Shown here piece after piece: positions 45,171-59,389 of a stretch of 64,000 bases of DNA (positions are counted from its first letter, which is position 1; each line of letters opens with the position of its first letter). The stretch is from positions 11,234,534 through 11,298,533 of the forward strand of contig NC_067119.1 in the NCBI RefSeq assembly GCF_021347895.1, read 5' to 3'. Below the pieces are notes generated by a model. It saw only the letters and a list, made by a program, of their open reading frames with translations. It was not told where the DNA came from and did no database searches. The position numbers and the translations under genes were made by a program. This DNA is from Acanthochromis polyacanthus. Taxonomy: Eukaryota > Chordata > Actinopteri > Pomacentridae.

Positions 45171-48100
45171 GGTGATGACACTGGGTGTTTGTCTACATAT
45201 ATATACATATATATTTTTTTTTTACATCGAAATGATAGTTATTTTAGAGGGGAAACGAAAATTTGAACTCACAGAAAACTTCAGTTTGGAATAAAGCAAT
45301 GCATATCCAAATTACACACACATTCACAGTAAAAAAAAAATGCAATTTGAAGTGTTTTAAGATTAGCTTATGTTTTTAAGTATAATATTTGATGTTTTTT
45401 ATTCAGAGTTGGTCCTGCTCTCTCTAGATTTCAATCAGTTATCAATGTTATTGGCAGAGACAACTTCACAATTAACATTTTACGCATTAAACTCTCCTGG
45501 GGATATAGTGAAGTGACATAAGTAGTGATAACTGTCTTTCTGTCCTTTTACCACAAGTCACCCTTATAGCGATTAACAGCGATATCAAATAAAACCATTA
45601 AAAACTTAGCACCAAGGTCACCCATTCAAGAATTACAGACAAATTATTTTTATGAGTACAGTCAAATTAGCGCATACTGTGTCCTCAGTGCCACCGTATG
45701 ACTTTCAATCAGCCTCTCAGCCTTCTAATCAGGCATCCACTGACTTCGACCATTTCTGTTCCGTTCTCCTCCCCTTTTTGCTCACCTTCCCGTTTTCTTT
45801 CCCTATTTGTCTGTCAGGATTTCCCATAATAATACCATAAAGTCAAAACACCATAAAATGACCATCAGATTTAAATTCTGACATCAAACTTTTGATTATG
45901 AGACTGAACATTTCCAAGTATTACAGGGTCAGTAATGACAGACAGAATGAGAGATGTAAGGCACCACATCTTTGCTCTCACCAGTACATTTACGTGCGAA
46001 ATTTGGCACTCGTTCCAAATGTTTGAGTGCTTGTATAACACAATAATGTTACATTTTTAAAATGTATTTAAGTCTGTGATTACATTCATTATGTCTCAGT
46101 CGAGCTTGAAGTCTCTACATTTTGTTTCCTTGTATACTGGAAGTAAAATGAAACCAAAGACAGCAACATATTAATATGCATCCATTCAGACAAAAAAATA
46201 AAATCTATAAATTACACAAAATCTGAAATAAATTAGTCAGTACATCCATAAGCAAGTAAACAAATCTCGGTCTCATTCATCCACACTGCAGCTAGACTTG
46301 TTAATAAAAAATATTGGATTTTTTTCCCACTGTTACGTTTGTAAAGACTGACTAATGAGTGACTATTCTGCTCTATTACAAGCTCTTGGCTCCGTTTCTG
46401 CTCTTAAGAACTGATGCATGTTCACATTGGGCTTTGTTAAGTGATTATAATGTGGCTTTGTGTTTCATTTACTGTTTTGCATGGCGTGTTCTTACTATAA
46501 CCAGGCTGAAAAAAAAAAAGTAATTTCTCTCTCAGCATGAGGGGTTTTTATTTAATGAACACATACAAAAAAGAAGAAGCTTGTGAGCATGTAATTGGAT
46601 GAAACATTAGGTGAGATCTGAAACAAACGACACGCTTTTAGTTATTATACAAGTTTCTGAGCCTATTTCGGTTTGTGATGTTAATCAACCATTGAGGATG
46701 GGAGCTAACACCCACCAGATGTTCGTGAGATGTGGCTGTAAATAAGTCTGCCTACTCAACTAGCGACTCTGGCAGACGGCCAGGCATCATTTAAAGGTGC
46801 TGTGTGTGGAGATGAAACCGTGTAAGTGGCTGGTTAAAGGCTGGGCTTGGCCAGCCGCTGTAGCCCGTAGGCAAAGACATGAGTTTTCATGCTGGAAACG
46901 TGATAAATGTAAAATAGAAACAGAAAGACAGAATGAAATGATAGAGGAATGAAGGAAGGCAGCGGCATTAGGTAAATATGATGAATGATGTTCGTCATCA
47001 AGTTTTGTCAGAGAGATGAGTTTCCCGCCAAATGCTTTGCAAAAACAGGAGCATCTGCTGCATATGAAAGATTAAAATAAAGGGAAAACAAAAGGTCTGC
47101 TTAAACTAATGAGGGAAATGGACTGCATGAAAAATAGACTTCTTTTAGTAGTGCACACCCACACTGCTTCAGTGGGACTCACCGTTTAACTGGCCTCTTT
47201 CTAAAGGTTAAACACAAGCAGTGTCCAGCCAGGACAGGAGAAAGGAGGGATGAAATGGCGCAAAAACTGGACTCTCCTTTATCTCCCCGTTTTGTTTTTT
47301 TCTTCTTCTTTTTTTGCCTATTGCTGCCTGTGTTGCTGTCCTTGGCTAACATCTGTTTCTCCACGACTCGATCTCCCATCTCTCACTTTGCTAAATCACC
47401 CAAATAGAAATGATTCGTGTTTAGAGTCATCCAAACATAAATTCTATTTTGGAAGCAGTTTGCAGTTTAAATCACAACATAGATCATTTTCAGTAGCATA
47501 AGCCGGTTCACACATTAACATAATCATTAATAATTAAAGACCCCTTCTGGTGAAAATCAGGTTTTTACCTTGTTAACATGTCCATATGCTGTTATGTTTC
47601 ATTTGCTGGAAGATATATAATGAGCATAATAAACAGTCAGTGCCATAGCTGAGAATTTCCTCTTTGAAACTTCAGTGTAGCGGTGCCCTGAAAACATTCA
47701 TTCACATTTTCAGGGTTTCATACAAACCTGAGGAACCAATCACGTCAACTTGTTGAGTGGGATTTTTCATCATTCTCCTTCAGAATCGGTTTCGAGTTTG
47801 AACGTATTGCTGAATTACTGCCATTGCCACTGTGTAGAACAGAGCAGTTTCACAGTGTTTGAGCAGAATCATAGGTGAGCTGATGTGCTGGAGCTACACC
47901 AAATGAGGGGGAATGAGTGGAGAAGGACGGGGATTTGTAAAGTATCCACCAGTGTAGAGTTCCATCTAAGCCTTTTAGAGGCATAAAGGGATTATATTCA
48001 TTGAGAAAGCTTATGCATATGAAAAACTGACAGAAAGGAATGACTTTTTAGGGGTATAATCAATGACTGCTGAGGGACTTTTAAACAACAGCGTTTCACA

Positions 48101-48257
48101 CCAACTGAGGACACTCTGTCATTGTCCTTGTCCCTCAGGCTGTGGCACACTGACACGTACTAATCAAATCACCAAGCAGTGCCAACCTTGGGAAGCATTT
48201 TTTCCCTCCGTCAACCTTCCTTCAACAAGGAGAAATTACTTTCCCCTTTTACTGAAG

Positions 48258-48503
48258 TATACTTATGGGCTTAGCCACAACATTAAAACCACTTGACCAA
48301 TGCTGTGTAGGTGGGCTGCATTCCGTCAGAACAGCTTTAACACTTTGGGCACGGACATGGGACTACTAGGCAAGTCCTTTGTGAATGGCCCATGACATCT
48401 GGCACAATCATGCCAAGGCGTCCCAGCAGAACACTGCATAGTCATGACATGATCAATGGTATACGTGGTTTCATGAGTCTTATTGTTGTGGCAGATCAGT
48501 ATA
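48258..48503. mobile_element. Short Tc1-like deletion derivative
   Basis: The left end contains 'ccacaacattaaaaccactt' and 'acagctttaacactttgggc', and the right end contains 'tattgttgtggcagatcagt' before 'atataa'. Both ends match the termini of the same Tc1-like family seen at 12960-14299 and 55296-55755, in inverted orientation to one another. Between them 'catgacatctggcac' and 'ggcgtcccagcagaacactg' come from separated parts of the transposase region, so most of the gene has been deleted. TA dinucleotides flank both sides, as expected for Tc1 insertion. Confidence 0.72.
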
Positions 48504-50124
48504 TAAATACCACTTTTTAAAATCTAAAAGAAAAATTATGTTTTCTTCTTTTTTCAGTTTGGTAGTAATCTAATTTGACAGAAATTATTTGACAGTCTGT
48601 CGGTGGACTAGTTCATCCATCAAATACGCTGCTAGCTGTTGTCGCATCTCAATCATTTTGAGGGATTCATCCACAATCTTTTTCTCTCTCTCTCACACAC
48701 ACACATACACACACACACACAAACACACTCATTCATAAAGAAGTCATACCTATGCATAAATTCAGGACATCGTGGTCTGGAATACAAATCATAACCTCTG
48801 TTGCCTGTCACCGGCTGATACATAAGAAATAGATGCAGCCCTTGCCATCTCTTCCGAAAGTGGAGTCTGGAGCCAGTTTCACTACCTTCCGTGTTTTTTT
48901 TAACTCCTCAAGTCGGACCAATTTGGACTTACCTCTGTTCATCCAAACTAATATATTAGCAACGTTAGTACTTTTAAGAAAGCCAATTCAGTGATATAAA
49001 GCTTTTTTGTCTTTACTGAGGCAAGTAAACATAAACATTGAAGCATGATCAACAGTATGGGTTCTACTCAGACGTTTTAAAAGTAATCAACCTGCTAAGT
49101 AATGTTCATTTAATTAGCATCACTGAGAGCTGTGGCTGGATGCTACTTCAAGGGAGTCTTTATCCTGCACCTTGTTCTCTCCTGTATCCACTGTGCAGAT
49201 ATACATAAATAGCAGGCTCCCCATCGTGTGGCTCACCTTTCTGTAATTTAGCTCACTAACTTATTGTTGTTGGGGCACTTTGGTGCTGCTGACTGTGCAG
49301 TGTCAAGCCAGGAGGGACTCTTCACCCCCGTTGTTAAGATTGATTGTATGTTAGAAATTATTACATGCAATGTAGCAAACCAGTTGTAAGTAGGTGTAAA
49401 AACAAGACAACACAGATGAGGTAAAAGCCAAACCTAACTATGTGCAGGGGTAAAAATCATTTGATAGGTGCTGTAAGTAACTTTTTGCACCTTCAGTTGG
49501 TCTCATCTACTTGTGTGATTTGTTGCTGACATGCACGGTCCCGTTAGTGTCGCATAGAGATAGTTGAATCAGCTGCTGTAGTTTGCAAACCTTATTATTT
49601 CCTGTGTACACTACCATTCCAGACGTTCAGACGGGTAATATTGTTGTACCTTTTCTCCACCCCTCCCCTCCAATCTTTGTTGGCTCGGCATTAGAGTCAT
49701 TAAATTTCATTATAGGGACAGTCAGTGCTTACACAGAGGTGTGTGCATGTGTGTGTGCTGGGGGGGTCAGAGTGAAGGATGGGGTGCCACTTGCACTTTA
49801 CTGTAGTCAGCACACACACTTGCACACTCGCACATTTGCAGCAAAACGAAACAAGCTCACAGACGCACTCAGGCCTGCTGCATTGTTGCAAGGTTACAAC
49901 AGTGTGGTAGTGTGTGTTTGAGCTACATCTATATCTTCTGACCTCATCACTGTCCAAATCATTAGGTAGTGTTGTACAGGCGATATTATTAATGACAGAC
50001 ATGTTCTGAAAAATGCTTCGGCTCCTGATTTGCAATCTTTATGTCACGGAGAGTGCTGTTAAGATTCTGTCTGCATATTGTAAAGGTTGTAAAAGTGAGA
50101 TTACTACTGTTTCTTTTTCTTTTT

Positions 50125-50420
50125 TCTTCTTTGTTTAACCGGGTAAGATCAGTTGAGAGCAATTTCTCATTTACAGTGATGACCTGGCAAGAGACCCCAA
50201 CAGGAAGAAAGATAACAAATAAGTGCGTATACAAAAAAAATTACACACAAGTACAGAGATTAAAAACACACTAAATTAATGCTAGAAATTCAGTGAAAAT
50301 ATTCAGCATGTGCAGGGGCTTGCTGCAGCTGCTGCTTAAAAATGTAAGGGGATAGAAGTGATGACAGTTTAAGAGATTTTTGGAGGGAATTCCAATCGAT
50401 CGCTGCAGCAAAGCGAAAAG
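50125..50420. repeat. Possible LINE or retroposon tail fragment
   Basis: The phrases 'tgtttaaccgggtaagatca', 'gttgagagcaatttctcatt', 'acagtgatgacctggcaaga' and 'ttttggagggaattccaatc', then 'gctgcagcaaagcgaaaag', resemble an interspersed fish retroposon known to me. The copy is diverged, with no recognisable protein, and its limits are approximate. Confidence 0.5.
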
Positions 50421-51238
50421 AATTCGCATGATAATGGTTCCTGGATGTCACTGAGCCCATTGCTGAGACTGACTGTATGCTGGTTATTGGGCGTTACTGG
50501 ATGTCAGTGAGAGCATGACTACTATGTCAGAAAGCATCTACAAGTTAAAGTAATTCAGATCCGGAGGGCCTTCGTTGCCAAAAAACAACAATAAATGGTT
50601 GTAAGTAACAAAAATGGGCAAAAGCATTGTGGATTCAGTACCACCATGTATGAGCACCAGTGACATACATGTGACCTGTTGCATCTTTGCAAGTTTGCAG
50701 TCAAAATTAATTTAAACATTTAAATTATTACTGTGTCTTAATGATAAATGCAGGAAAGAGACAATTCCCAAAACTAACAGCATTTGAGTGTGTACAGACA
50801 TGGCCTGCACACAGTTTTGGGTGAAAAAAATAGAGATTCATAACAGCAGGACAGTGACAATGAGATGATATGACATAACTATCCAATCCTATGCTGTGCT
50901 GGAGTGTTTTAAACCAATCAAATCAAATTCAGCCACATGTAGATGCACAAGCAGCAACACGGAATATATTTTCCTTGATAATAAAAGAGGTTAAATTAGC
51001 ATTCAGACCTGCACACAATCACAGAAAAAAAAAACTGCAGACACCCTCGCACGTACACATGTACACCCCAAAGTGCACTTTTCAGTCACACATTGCTCTT
51101 TCTAGGATCTCACCTTTTCCAGGATGTGACAGAGGCTATGATCACTCTCACTTGTCACTATAGACTCTCACCTGCAGGTGTGATGATGTCACATACAAGT
51201 AACAGCTGTTTGGATATGAAGTGAAGCTCTGTTCATGT

Positions 51239-51743
<505 letters not shown>

Positions 51744-52362
51744 TGTCAAGGCTTCACTCACTCCTAACAACTGGATATCTCACAGCTGTGATGGCTGAAA
51801 ACCAGACTTTGCAGAAGTAACACCAACTTGAAACTATACCACATTTGTACACACATACTGTACGTACCCATATGTGTTAGATTGTCAACTTTCTCTGAAG
51901 GTCATGCACTCTTGCTGTAGAGTGCAAGTCAGCTCAGAAATCACGGTCAGGAAAATGCTTCATGGTTTTTAGTAACTTAGCGGTTCGATAACATTTAAAA
52001 ACAGAACAATCGACGATAGAGACACACAGCGACTGACGTGAAATAGAAGTAGTCTGCGTGTTTACGCGTTCTTCTGTTTGCACGTCTGCTTATGCGTGTG
52101 TTGGGAGTGTGACATTGAGCAGACAGTGGCAGTGGGATGAATGTATAAGTGATGGCTGATTAGCATAAAGCTCAGGAAACCAGCCGTCTCCACCTTTATT
52201 GCTTCGCTCTGCATTCATTTCGCTCCAACAGAAGCCAGTTTGCAGCCAAATATAAACAAACATTAATAACCCAAAGGCTTTTCCCACCTTATTTTAATAA
52301 TGCCACACACTGTTATTCCTCCCAACAATATTTATTCTTGAACAGAGCGAGTCGACGGGTGT

Positions 52363-52384
52363 GAAGTTTGCGCTTGCAAACTTC
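52363..52384. other. Short perfect hairpin
   Basis: gaagtttgc and gcaaacttc form a 9-bp stem around a 4-base loop. No neighbouring terminal repeats were found. The surrounding 'gcgagtcgacgggtgtgaag' lacks simple repeats. Confidence 0.4.
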
Positions 52385-53769
52385 ATGATTGGGGGTTGGG
52401 CAACAGCTGATAGAAAGTCCAGAAAGGAGAGGAGAGGATAGGATATATTGTATACAGCCATGAAGCATTCATAGCACTACAAAGAAAAGAAAACAGACAG
52501 AAGCAGTCGATACATAATTTGGTTATCTATATTCTCTTTAGAGGAGCGCTTCTATCCATTTAATATATCTATACAACAGATTAACCTTTGCAGCCCCCAG
52601 ACAGACAACTGTCAACACACACAGTCTGATCTTTTTACATGCTGGTTACAGAACACAAAGGAATATGATATTTAAGGTTTCTGGGCCCAGTGTTCTGAAT
52701 ATAAATTAGTGTACTGATGATTTGTGTGTGCCATGAATATTATTATTTAAGTTTTGTACACATGTGTGTTTATGATACAGAAAGGGATTCAAGTTTGCAA
52801 TGCACCTTTAATGCATTCATGTGGTTGTTCTGGCATCTCTGGGTCAGGATAGCAGTCATGGATCAGACTATAACACACTACATTAGAGCTCAGTCTGAAC
52901 AACAGTGTGACTTTTTTGGCAAACAACAGTTCACAAAGTGCGCCTGCTGTTTTGTGGGTCCCAGAGTTGGTGTACAAACAGTTCTTTTCCTTTCCCGTTT
53001 TGTTTCATGGGGGAAGAGCTAATGTTACACTCACTGTTGTGTTGTCACTTGTTCTAATTAAAAATGGTCTAAATGCGACTTTAACAGTGTAATATAGATT
53101 CTCTGTAATCAATGACAATCTAATCCTAAGCCACAGCTCAGTGTGTGTTACATGGACATCATTAATTAAGAGCGAAGTCAGAAACTGGCCACAGAGATCA
53201 TATCGGGCTAAAGAAACAAGAGGAGCACTTCCTCAGTCTTTAACCATTGTTTTTTTTTTTCTGAAGTGATCGTGCTTTTTCTTTCTTTTTCTGCATTTGC
53301 GATAACGTTATAGCATCTTCCCTTAATCAGCTCTCCATCCGTTTCTTCACTATCTCCTCTTTCCTCTAACTTCAAACTACCTCTACTTTTTTTTTTAACT
53401 GAACTTCCTCCCACTGACTGTCACACCATCTACCTCTTTGTTTCTCTATCTCGACTCCTGTCACACCTCCTGCCTTCGCTCTCCTCCCTCCCCTGTTTCG
53501 CTCTCACGTAATCCTACCCTATCTCGCAACAACAAGCTGGTAATCCTACCTTTCCTTTCACGCACGCACACACACACACACACACAAAGGATGCAAACAC
53601 ATGCACAGCAACACATCCTTGCACTCAAACAAAACACAAACGCACAGATACTGTCACAACAACACCCACACCTACACACGCATTCACAGGTAGAAGCACC
53701 AACAGAAAGATGTGAGATATATTCGCACGCACACCTAGGATAAATACAGTGCTTTTGTCTTGTCAAGTC

Positions 53770-54345
53770 ATCAGATATTACTTGGAAGAAGCTTGATTTC
53801 TGATTGCTATGAGCCCTGTGGAGTCAGATACAGGAAACAAGCCACCATTAATTAAGGTAATCAGAGATTGCTCATGACAAATAAAAGCCTGCGCTTGCGT
53901 GGGAGTGTGTGTGCATGAGGTGATAGAACTTTGGCTCAGCGCAGCTCGGATATATTTCTCCTCGTTTCAAACAATTAAGCCATTGACCTGTTTGGTTTTC
54001 TTTGTGTTGGAACCACTTAGCTTGTACATTTCAGGCAGGCTTCCCTTGAACATTACTGAATTATGTTTCATCTAATACAGCCAAGACAGAGCCAGGTAAT
54101 GTAAGGCCAAGGCTCAGATGTTGCATTTATAATCATCTCATTACACATGACAATCAGACTGAATGCGATCAAAACAGAGTTGAATTAAACTGTCTCAAAT
54201 ACCACTTTGGGGGCTTTAAAGCTTAAATGAGAATTATCTGTGAATTAGCATGCGTGTCACACTTGCTGGATGGCTGGGCTTACAGTTTCCAGTTCATTTG
54301 GCAAACTCCTTGTAGATTTGTGATGTCTTACACTTGATTTTTTGG
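53770..54345. promoter_or_regulatory. Candidate conserved noncoding block
   Basis: For nearly 600 bases the sequence is free of simple repeats and recognisable transposons and is dense in homeodomain-like words (TTAATTAAGG, CATTAATT, TAATCAGA, CATTTATAATCATC). It also contains GGTAATG and TTTAAAGC. Neighbouring stretches are microsatellite-rich. This is a composition-based guess for an enhancer; no alignment could be made. Confidence 0.2.
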
Positions 54346-54834
54346 GGGACATCTTCACAAATTTTGAAGCTATTCCAGATCACAAACTGTACGCAGACAT
54401 TTGACCTTTTTCGTTTCTTGCCAGCATAGTTATAACTTGTAAGTCAGTGCTGGAAACATTAGAAAAGAGCTGTGATACACCCATATTCAAAGAGTTTATC
54501 TGAGAATAAGTAATATTAATTAATGTTGAAGCACACTGAACAATGCTGGATTACTAGTCCTTATTTCATGGACTGTTTGGGATTGTTGTGGGAATTCATC
54601 TAAAATTCAAAAACAAAAGAACTCACAAAGAAAAAGACCGATTTGAGCATCTAACCATGGCAACAATCAACGTTATGAAGCTTTGAGAAATTTGGGTCAT
54701 TCCTGATTTGAATGCTGATCTAAACTGTGTCACTTTGTAAACCGTGAAATACCACTGAAATATAAGAAATACTGCATTTTATGAAGGCATTTTCTGGCTT
54801 AGGTAAGGAGATCAATACTACTTTCATGTTTGTG

Positions 54835-55045
54835 TGGTAATTACGGAGCTGAAGCCTGGAGGTGATTAGCTTAGCTCAGCGTAAAGACTGGAAGCTGAGG
54901 GGGAAAGTTAGCCCGGCTCTCTCCAAAGATAAAACAATAAAAATAAATAAATTGGCCTTACACCAACCCGAAAGATCAATAATTAACATGCTGTGTCTCA
55001 TTAGTTTAATCTATGCTGAAACAGAACAGAACTAAAATCCCTTTT
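54835..55045. repeat. Dispersed fish repeat ('ttagcttagctcagcgtaaag' type)
   Basis: The ordered phrases 'gaggtgattagcttagctca', 'gcgtaaagactggaagctga', 'gggaaagttagcccggctct', 'ctccaaagataaaacaataa' and 'ttaacatgctgtgtctcatt', then 'agtttaatctatgctgaaac', match a highly abundant fish repeat that I recognise. It carries no gene. The borders are approximate. Confidence 0.75.
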
Positions 55046-55295
55046 AAGATTTGAACTTATGGAAGCAGAAACACTGACAAACAAATTTGTGTTTTGGCTC
55101 ACAAGGAAAAAGAAACTTTGATTCAAGCAAACAAATCTTTTCAGGAATACGAATGTGTTTCTATTAGTAATCTAAGGATATTTGGTACTATCCATATAAC
55201 TCAGAAGCACAATTTTAAATCAAGTAACTGCATGCAAAATGGAAATCGATACAGAAACCGACAACAGCCTGAAATCTACTTTATAGCTACACAGA

Positions 55296-55755
55296 TCACC
55301 CTCGACACTGACTTGTGCGGCCAGATTAACTCTGACCTGTTGGGCCATGGACATGGGACCTCTGGGGGTGCTGCATGTTATCTGGAAATGGGATAATAGC
55401 AATAGATCCTTAGGAGTTGTGGACTTGAGACACGATGCATTAGACTTGTTCTGCATCATTTGATGACTGAAATCAAGGGGGTTTGGAGTTTGGGTCAACA
55501 CCTTGGGCTCTTTGTTGTGTTCCTCAATCTGCTCCTGAGCAAGTTTTACAATGTGGCAGCAGGCCTTATCCTGCTTGGGGAGGCTGCTGGCTTTGGAGAA
55601 TGTTGTCTGCTTGACCTGCAACACTGCTTATGTGGGTGGAACAGGTTAAAGTAGCATCTACATGAATGCTAGGATCAAAGGTTTCCCAAGCACGTTGATC
55701 AATGCCATTCACTTCACCTGTCAGTGGTTTAAGTGTTGTACATGACTGGTACAGA
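55296..55755 (-). pseudogene. Tc1-like transposase remnant, C-terminal half
   Basis: Minus-strand reading gives AWETFDPSIHVDATLTCSTH, then QADNILQSQQPPQAG, and in shifted frames HCKTCSGAD, EEHNKEPKVLT and an NPLDFSHQMMQ-like segment. This is the order expected for the second half of a fish Tc1-like transposase (family knowledge). The conserved DNAPCHTA block is not intact. The right terminus 'cacctgtcagtggtttaagt' lies next to the WET motif, so the N-terminal DNA-binding half has been deleted. The remnant is frameshifted and inactive. The left terminus is missing. Confidence 0.8.
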
Positions 55756-58700
55756 CAGATGAAAGAGGAGACAAAACAAGACAGATACGCGCCGAAATAG
55801 AGATACTGTACATCCCTCACACACACATACACAGTGTTAAATTATTAAGAGTACAGATCCAAGAGAGGAACTGAAGGTTAGCCATTGTTTCTGTTAAATG
55901 ATTCAAAGGCAATTTATTTCTCTTTTGTAGAGAGAGGCAAAGGGAGAGAGGCAGGGACAGTCTCATTTCTTTAAAATGTCCTTCGCTTGAACTGAAAACT
56001 AACAGATTTTGGTGTGGAGATTGACTGGTGAAGTGTTTTTTTTTTTTTCACCAAAATCAACTGTCATTTTAAAATCAGTCTGGTTTCGGAACTGCAGGAA
56101 CATTGTTACATTGCAACCAATTTCTAACAACTATTGCATCAACATAATAATCTTGCTTTTTTATGCAGTGAACAGTCTAACTGAATGTATGTATGCTGCA
56201 AGTATAAGTCTGCTACTGACCACTGATTTCAAGCGGTTTAGTTCCCCTCCTCCATTTTAAAGTTCCCTTTATTATAGGAAACAACAACAACCTCCAAGTT
56301 ACAACTTACACACTGAAAATGGCAAACCGAGGACAGAAGTTAGCCTCTCCTCAGATCTCCACATGTAAGTTAAATCAGAAAAGCCACCTTAATACATCCC
56401 TGGATAGCATAGTTCAGTTTTCCAAGCAAAAATATGAATTGGTATAAAATATCATAGAAAAAAAACTTCTCAATAGTGAGTCATAAGCCTTTATTTAACC
56501 ATCAGTGACAGGGCCATGTGAGTCATACATTTAGCTTATTGATCTGCTTTCTGACACAACCATCATCGGTCGGAGTTGATTTTTCACTTTTTCTTTTCTC
56601 TGGAAGCAGCGTGTGCTACTGACATTGAACTGACCAATGTACCGATCCGTTCCCTTCACACAAGCTTCTGCGATATTGATGAAATAAGATTCTGCAAGAG
56701 TCACAAACTGCCAGGAAAGCTTCTGTGAGTCTAGTGAGCTCCATGTAGTGGAAACTATAGCCAGGCTTCATCTGGTGGGCATCAATTATCAAATGATGTG
56801 TAAAAGTCTTATCACAGAGTTTATGAATGTCTTAAGTGCAGTCTCAAGTGCAGAGTTTTGTCTCTGCATATGAAACTGTTTCACCAAAACAAGCTTTCCA
56901 CATTACAGGATTCTCAGCATAGTCCTGCTCAAGACGACGGCGACAGAGCTTTTATTTTCCCTATAGCAGAATCACGACGAGGTACAGGGAGGTACATGAT
57001 GTGCAACAGAACAGGCTGCCTAAGTGAGACGAAGGAAAACTATTACAGTAACATGTAATGCTCTTGCATGTTAATACAAACATCTAATTCAGTCCAAAGG
57101 AGCTGCATGAGCCAATTAGAGATGTTGCAGATTAGTATTTCACAAGTAGGTACAAGACCCTTTGTATGCAAGATGTTTTTATTCACAGACCCCTGTGATT
57201 GTGAAGAAGATACGTCCACTGATGACATCACAGTTTCAGCTTCCGGTCTGATTTCTAATGGGAACCAATTATTCACATTCTGTTTAGTGGAAACAAGCAG
57301 AATGGTTTGCAAACCAGAACAGAACCGGTTCTGCATTCGTAGAAATGCTCCATTAGGGCACTGCAAGTGTATGTGAGGGTGACTGCTGATGAACTGGCAT
57401 ATCGTATTAAAGCAGAGTACTGCGGTTAAAAAATGATGTAAGAATAATGAATAAAGGGAGATCTTCAGTGACTTCTAATGCAAAGCTATTTGTGCCATTT
57501 GAAAGATATGGAGACCAGAACATTTTCTTCCCATTTCATCTCAGTTTTGGAAACCCAGTGAAAGCTACAACATGTCCCTGTACGACAAAAGGTTTGAGAA
57601 ATATCTCAACCTCGTTTCTCTACATCTCTGGATCAGTAGTCAGTCTGGCCTCCTGGAGTGTTGATATTGGCTGTCCTCTAACTTCTCATCTTAACACACA
57701 CCACTCACACACACTCATGCACAACCACTTCCATCACTGTATCTAAAGACCTCGACCAACAGAGGACACGCAAACCTTCAACTAGTAGGTGTTTGACCAG
57801 ATTTATGAAGGAGAGACCACACAGGCCCCACATTACAATTTATAGAGATTCCTCATTTTCTGCTGTATATTATATACCCTGCTGTCTCTCTCTGAACATA
57901 TGGTGAGGGAAATAGTTTGGGTGTAGAGCAGCTGGAAGGTCGCTGACAATCAACCAAAAAAAGGTTTCAGTCCAGAACTTCGGAGAAAAGGTCAGTGAAA
58001 GAGGTGTGCTTTAACCTCCAAAACTTGAGCAAAGAGAACTCAGACTTTTTTGCTAAACTTTAGCTTGCTTGTCCATATTTATATTTATTAGCCTCAGAAA
58101 TGAGAGTTAGTACAAATTTCTACCATAATAATAATAATAATCATCAAGGTAGAAGGTTTTCATAGCAAATTACTACAACAACACCTGATAAAATAACAAA
58201 ATTTCACATCCTGGTGGGCGAAAGAACAGGTCTAATTAAGAAATTCAGGGTAAAACCATAAATGCAAGGCTAAAAACGCTAAAAATAATTGGAACAGTAA
58301 ATAAAGGCTTATAGAGATTAAAATTAGCATAAAATAAAGAAAGTTTAAAAGATCAAATGGAACATGAAAATAGACAAAAAAAACAACAATAAATAAAAAA
58401 TAGAAATAGACAGCATCATATAAAAGCAAGCCTATAAGAATGGGTTTCAACAAGTGATTTTAAAAAGATAGTGATTCATTCTCATTCTTCTCTTTTCAAA
58501 AAGAAAAACAAAGTCTAGCAGGTTAGCAGCCAAATTGTAGCGTGACAAATGCCTACTATGACCTTATGTACCATAAAAAAATCACCTGCAATGTTTTTCT
58601 TTGTACATTGTACATGAAAGTTTCACCGTTATTTTTTCCATATAATACAAGTAAATAGAACAAAAAAAGGCTGAAATATAGAACTATTTACATGTCCAGG

Positions 58701-58969
58701 TGGTTAAAGAACAGAAGTGGAAGATGCACATAGGCTTCCACATGTGTTTCAGAGTAGCTAATGCTACAGATTTCACATATTTAAGCTAATCTATTCTGCA
58801 TCAAAACCTAAGGGAGTCACTCAGATTCCTTCAGACTTCTTAAAAACTTGCAGTGGCAAAGTAATGAGTAGGCTTACTGTAAATAACTAATGCAACATTT
58901 GGCTTAGCGCTGTGTGTTGCACTATAAGCAGCTTTCAGTCAGTCAGTGCACAACAAACATAAAGCTTCG

Positions 58970-59190
58970 TCCCACGGCTTACAACTAGGCAGAAATCCCA
59001 TTATCGTCTATCTATCCATTTCCATCTCTCTCTGTCTTTCATAACTGTCGTTTTGAACTAGGAAAAAATCCCATTATCAACGTCTGTCTCATTTCATCGT
59101 TCTTCTTTCTTTCCTTGATATTCCCACGGCTTGAAACCAGACTGAAATTCCATTTATTCATACATCTACCTCCTTTTTCACCCCCCCCAA
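58970..59190. repeat. Degenerate tandem repeat, roughly 80-90 bp units
   Basis: Three related segments occur: 'cccacggcttacaactaggc' followed by 'agaaatcccattatcg', then 'gaactaggaaaaaatcccat', then 'cccacggcttgaaaccagac' followed by 'tgaaattcca'. Each is followed by a 'catctatcc/catttcatcg/catctacctcc' pyrimidine stretch. This looks like an eroded minisatellite. Confidence 0.6.
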
Positions 59191-59389
59191 ACTATTTCAC
59201 TCTTGTTACCTGACTCCTCATTTGTGTCTTTCTCACCTGATGGCTAGTGCCAAGTTATCTATTTATCTTCATGTCCATTCATCTTTCTATCCATTTCTTC
59301 CTCTTGTTTCATGATTCTCAGTAGAGTGAAGGAAAAAAGAAGTGGTGGGCAGGTAGGAGCATCTGTCCCACCATCAAAAATGACATGTC

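Noticed and set aside
52090..52287. Minus-strand frame with a hydrophobic start (FVYIWLQTGFCWSEM) and a phase-1 AAAG|GTGGAG donor, considered as the TMEM132 signal-peptide exon
   Set aside because: The phase fits the acceptor at 32150, but the only ATG in the right place gives a hydrophobic segment of about a dozen residues, the start context is poor, the donor is weak, and nothing resembles known TMEM132 N-termini.
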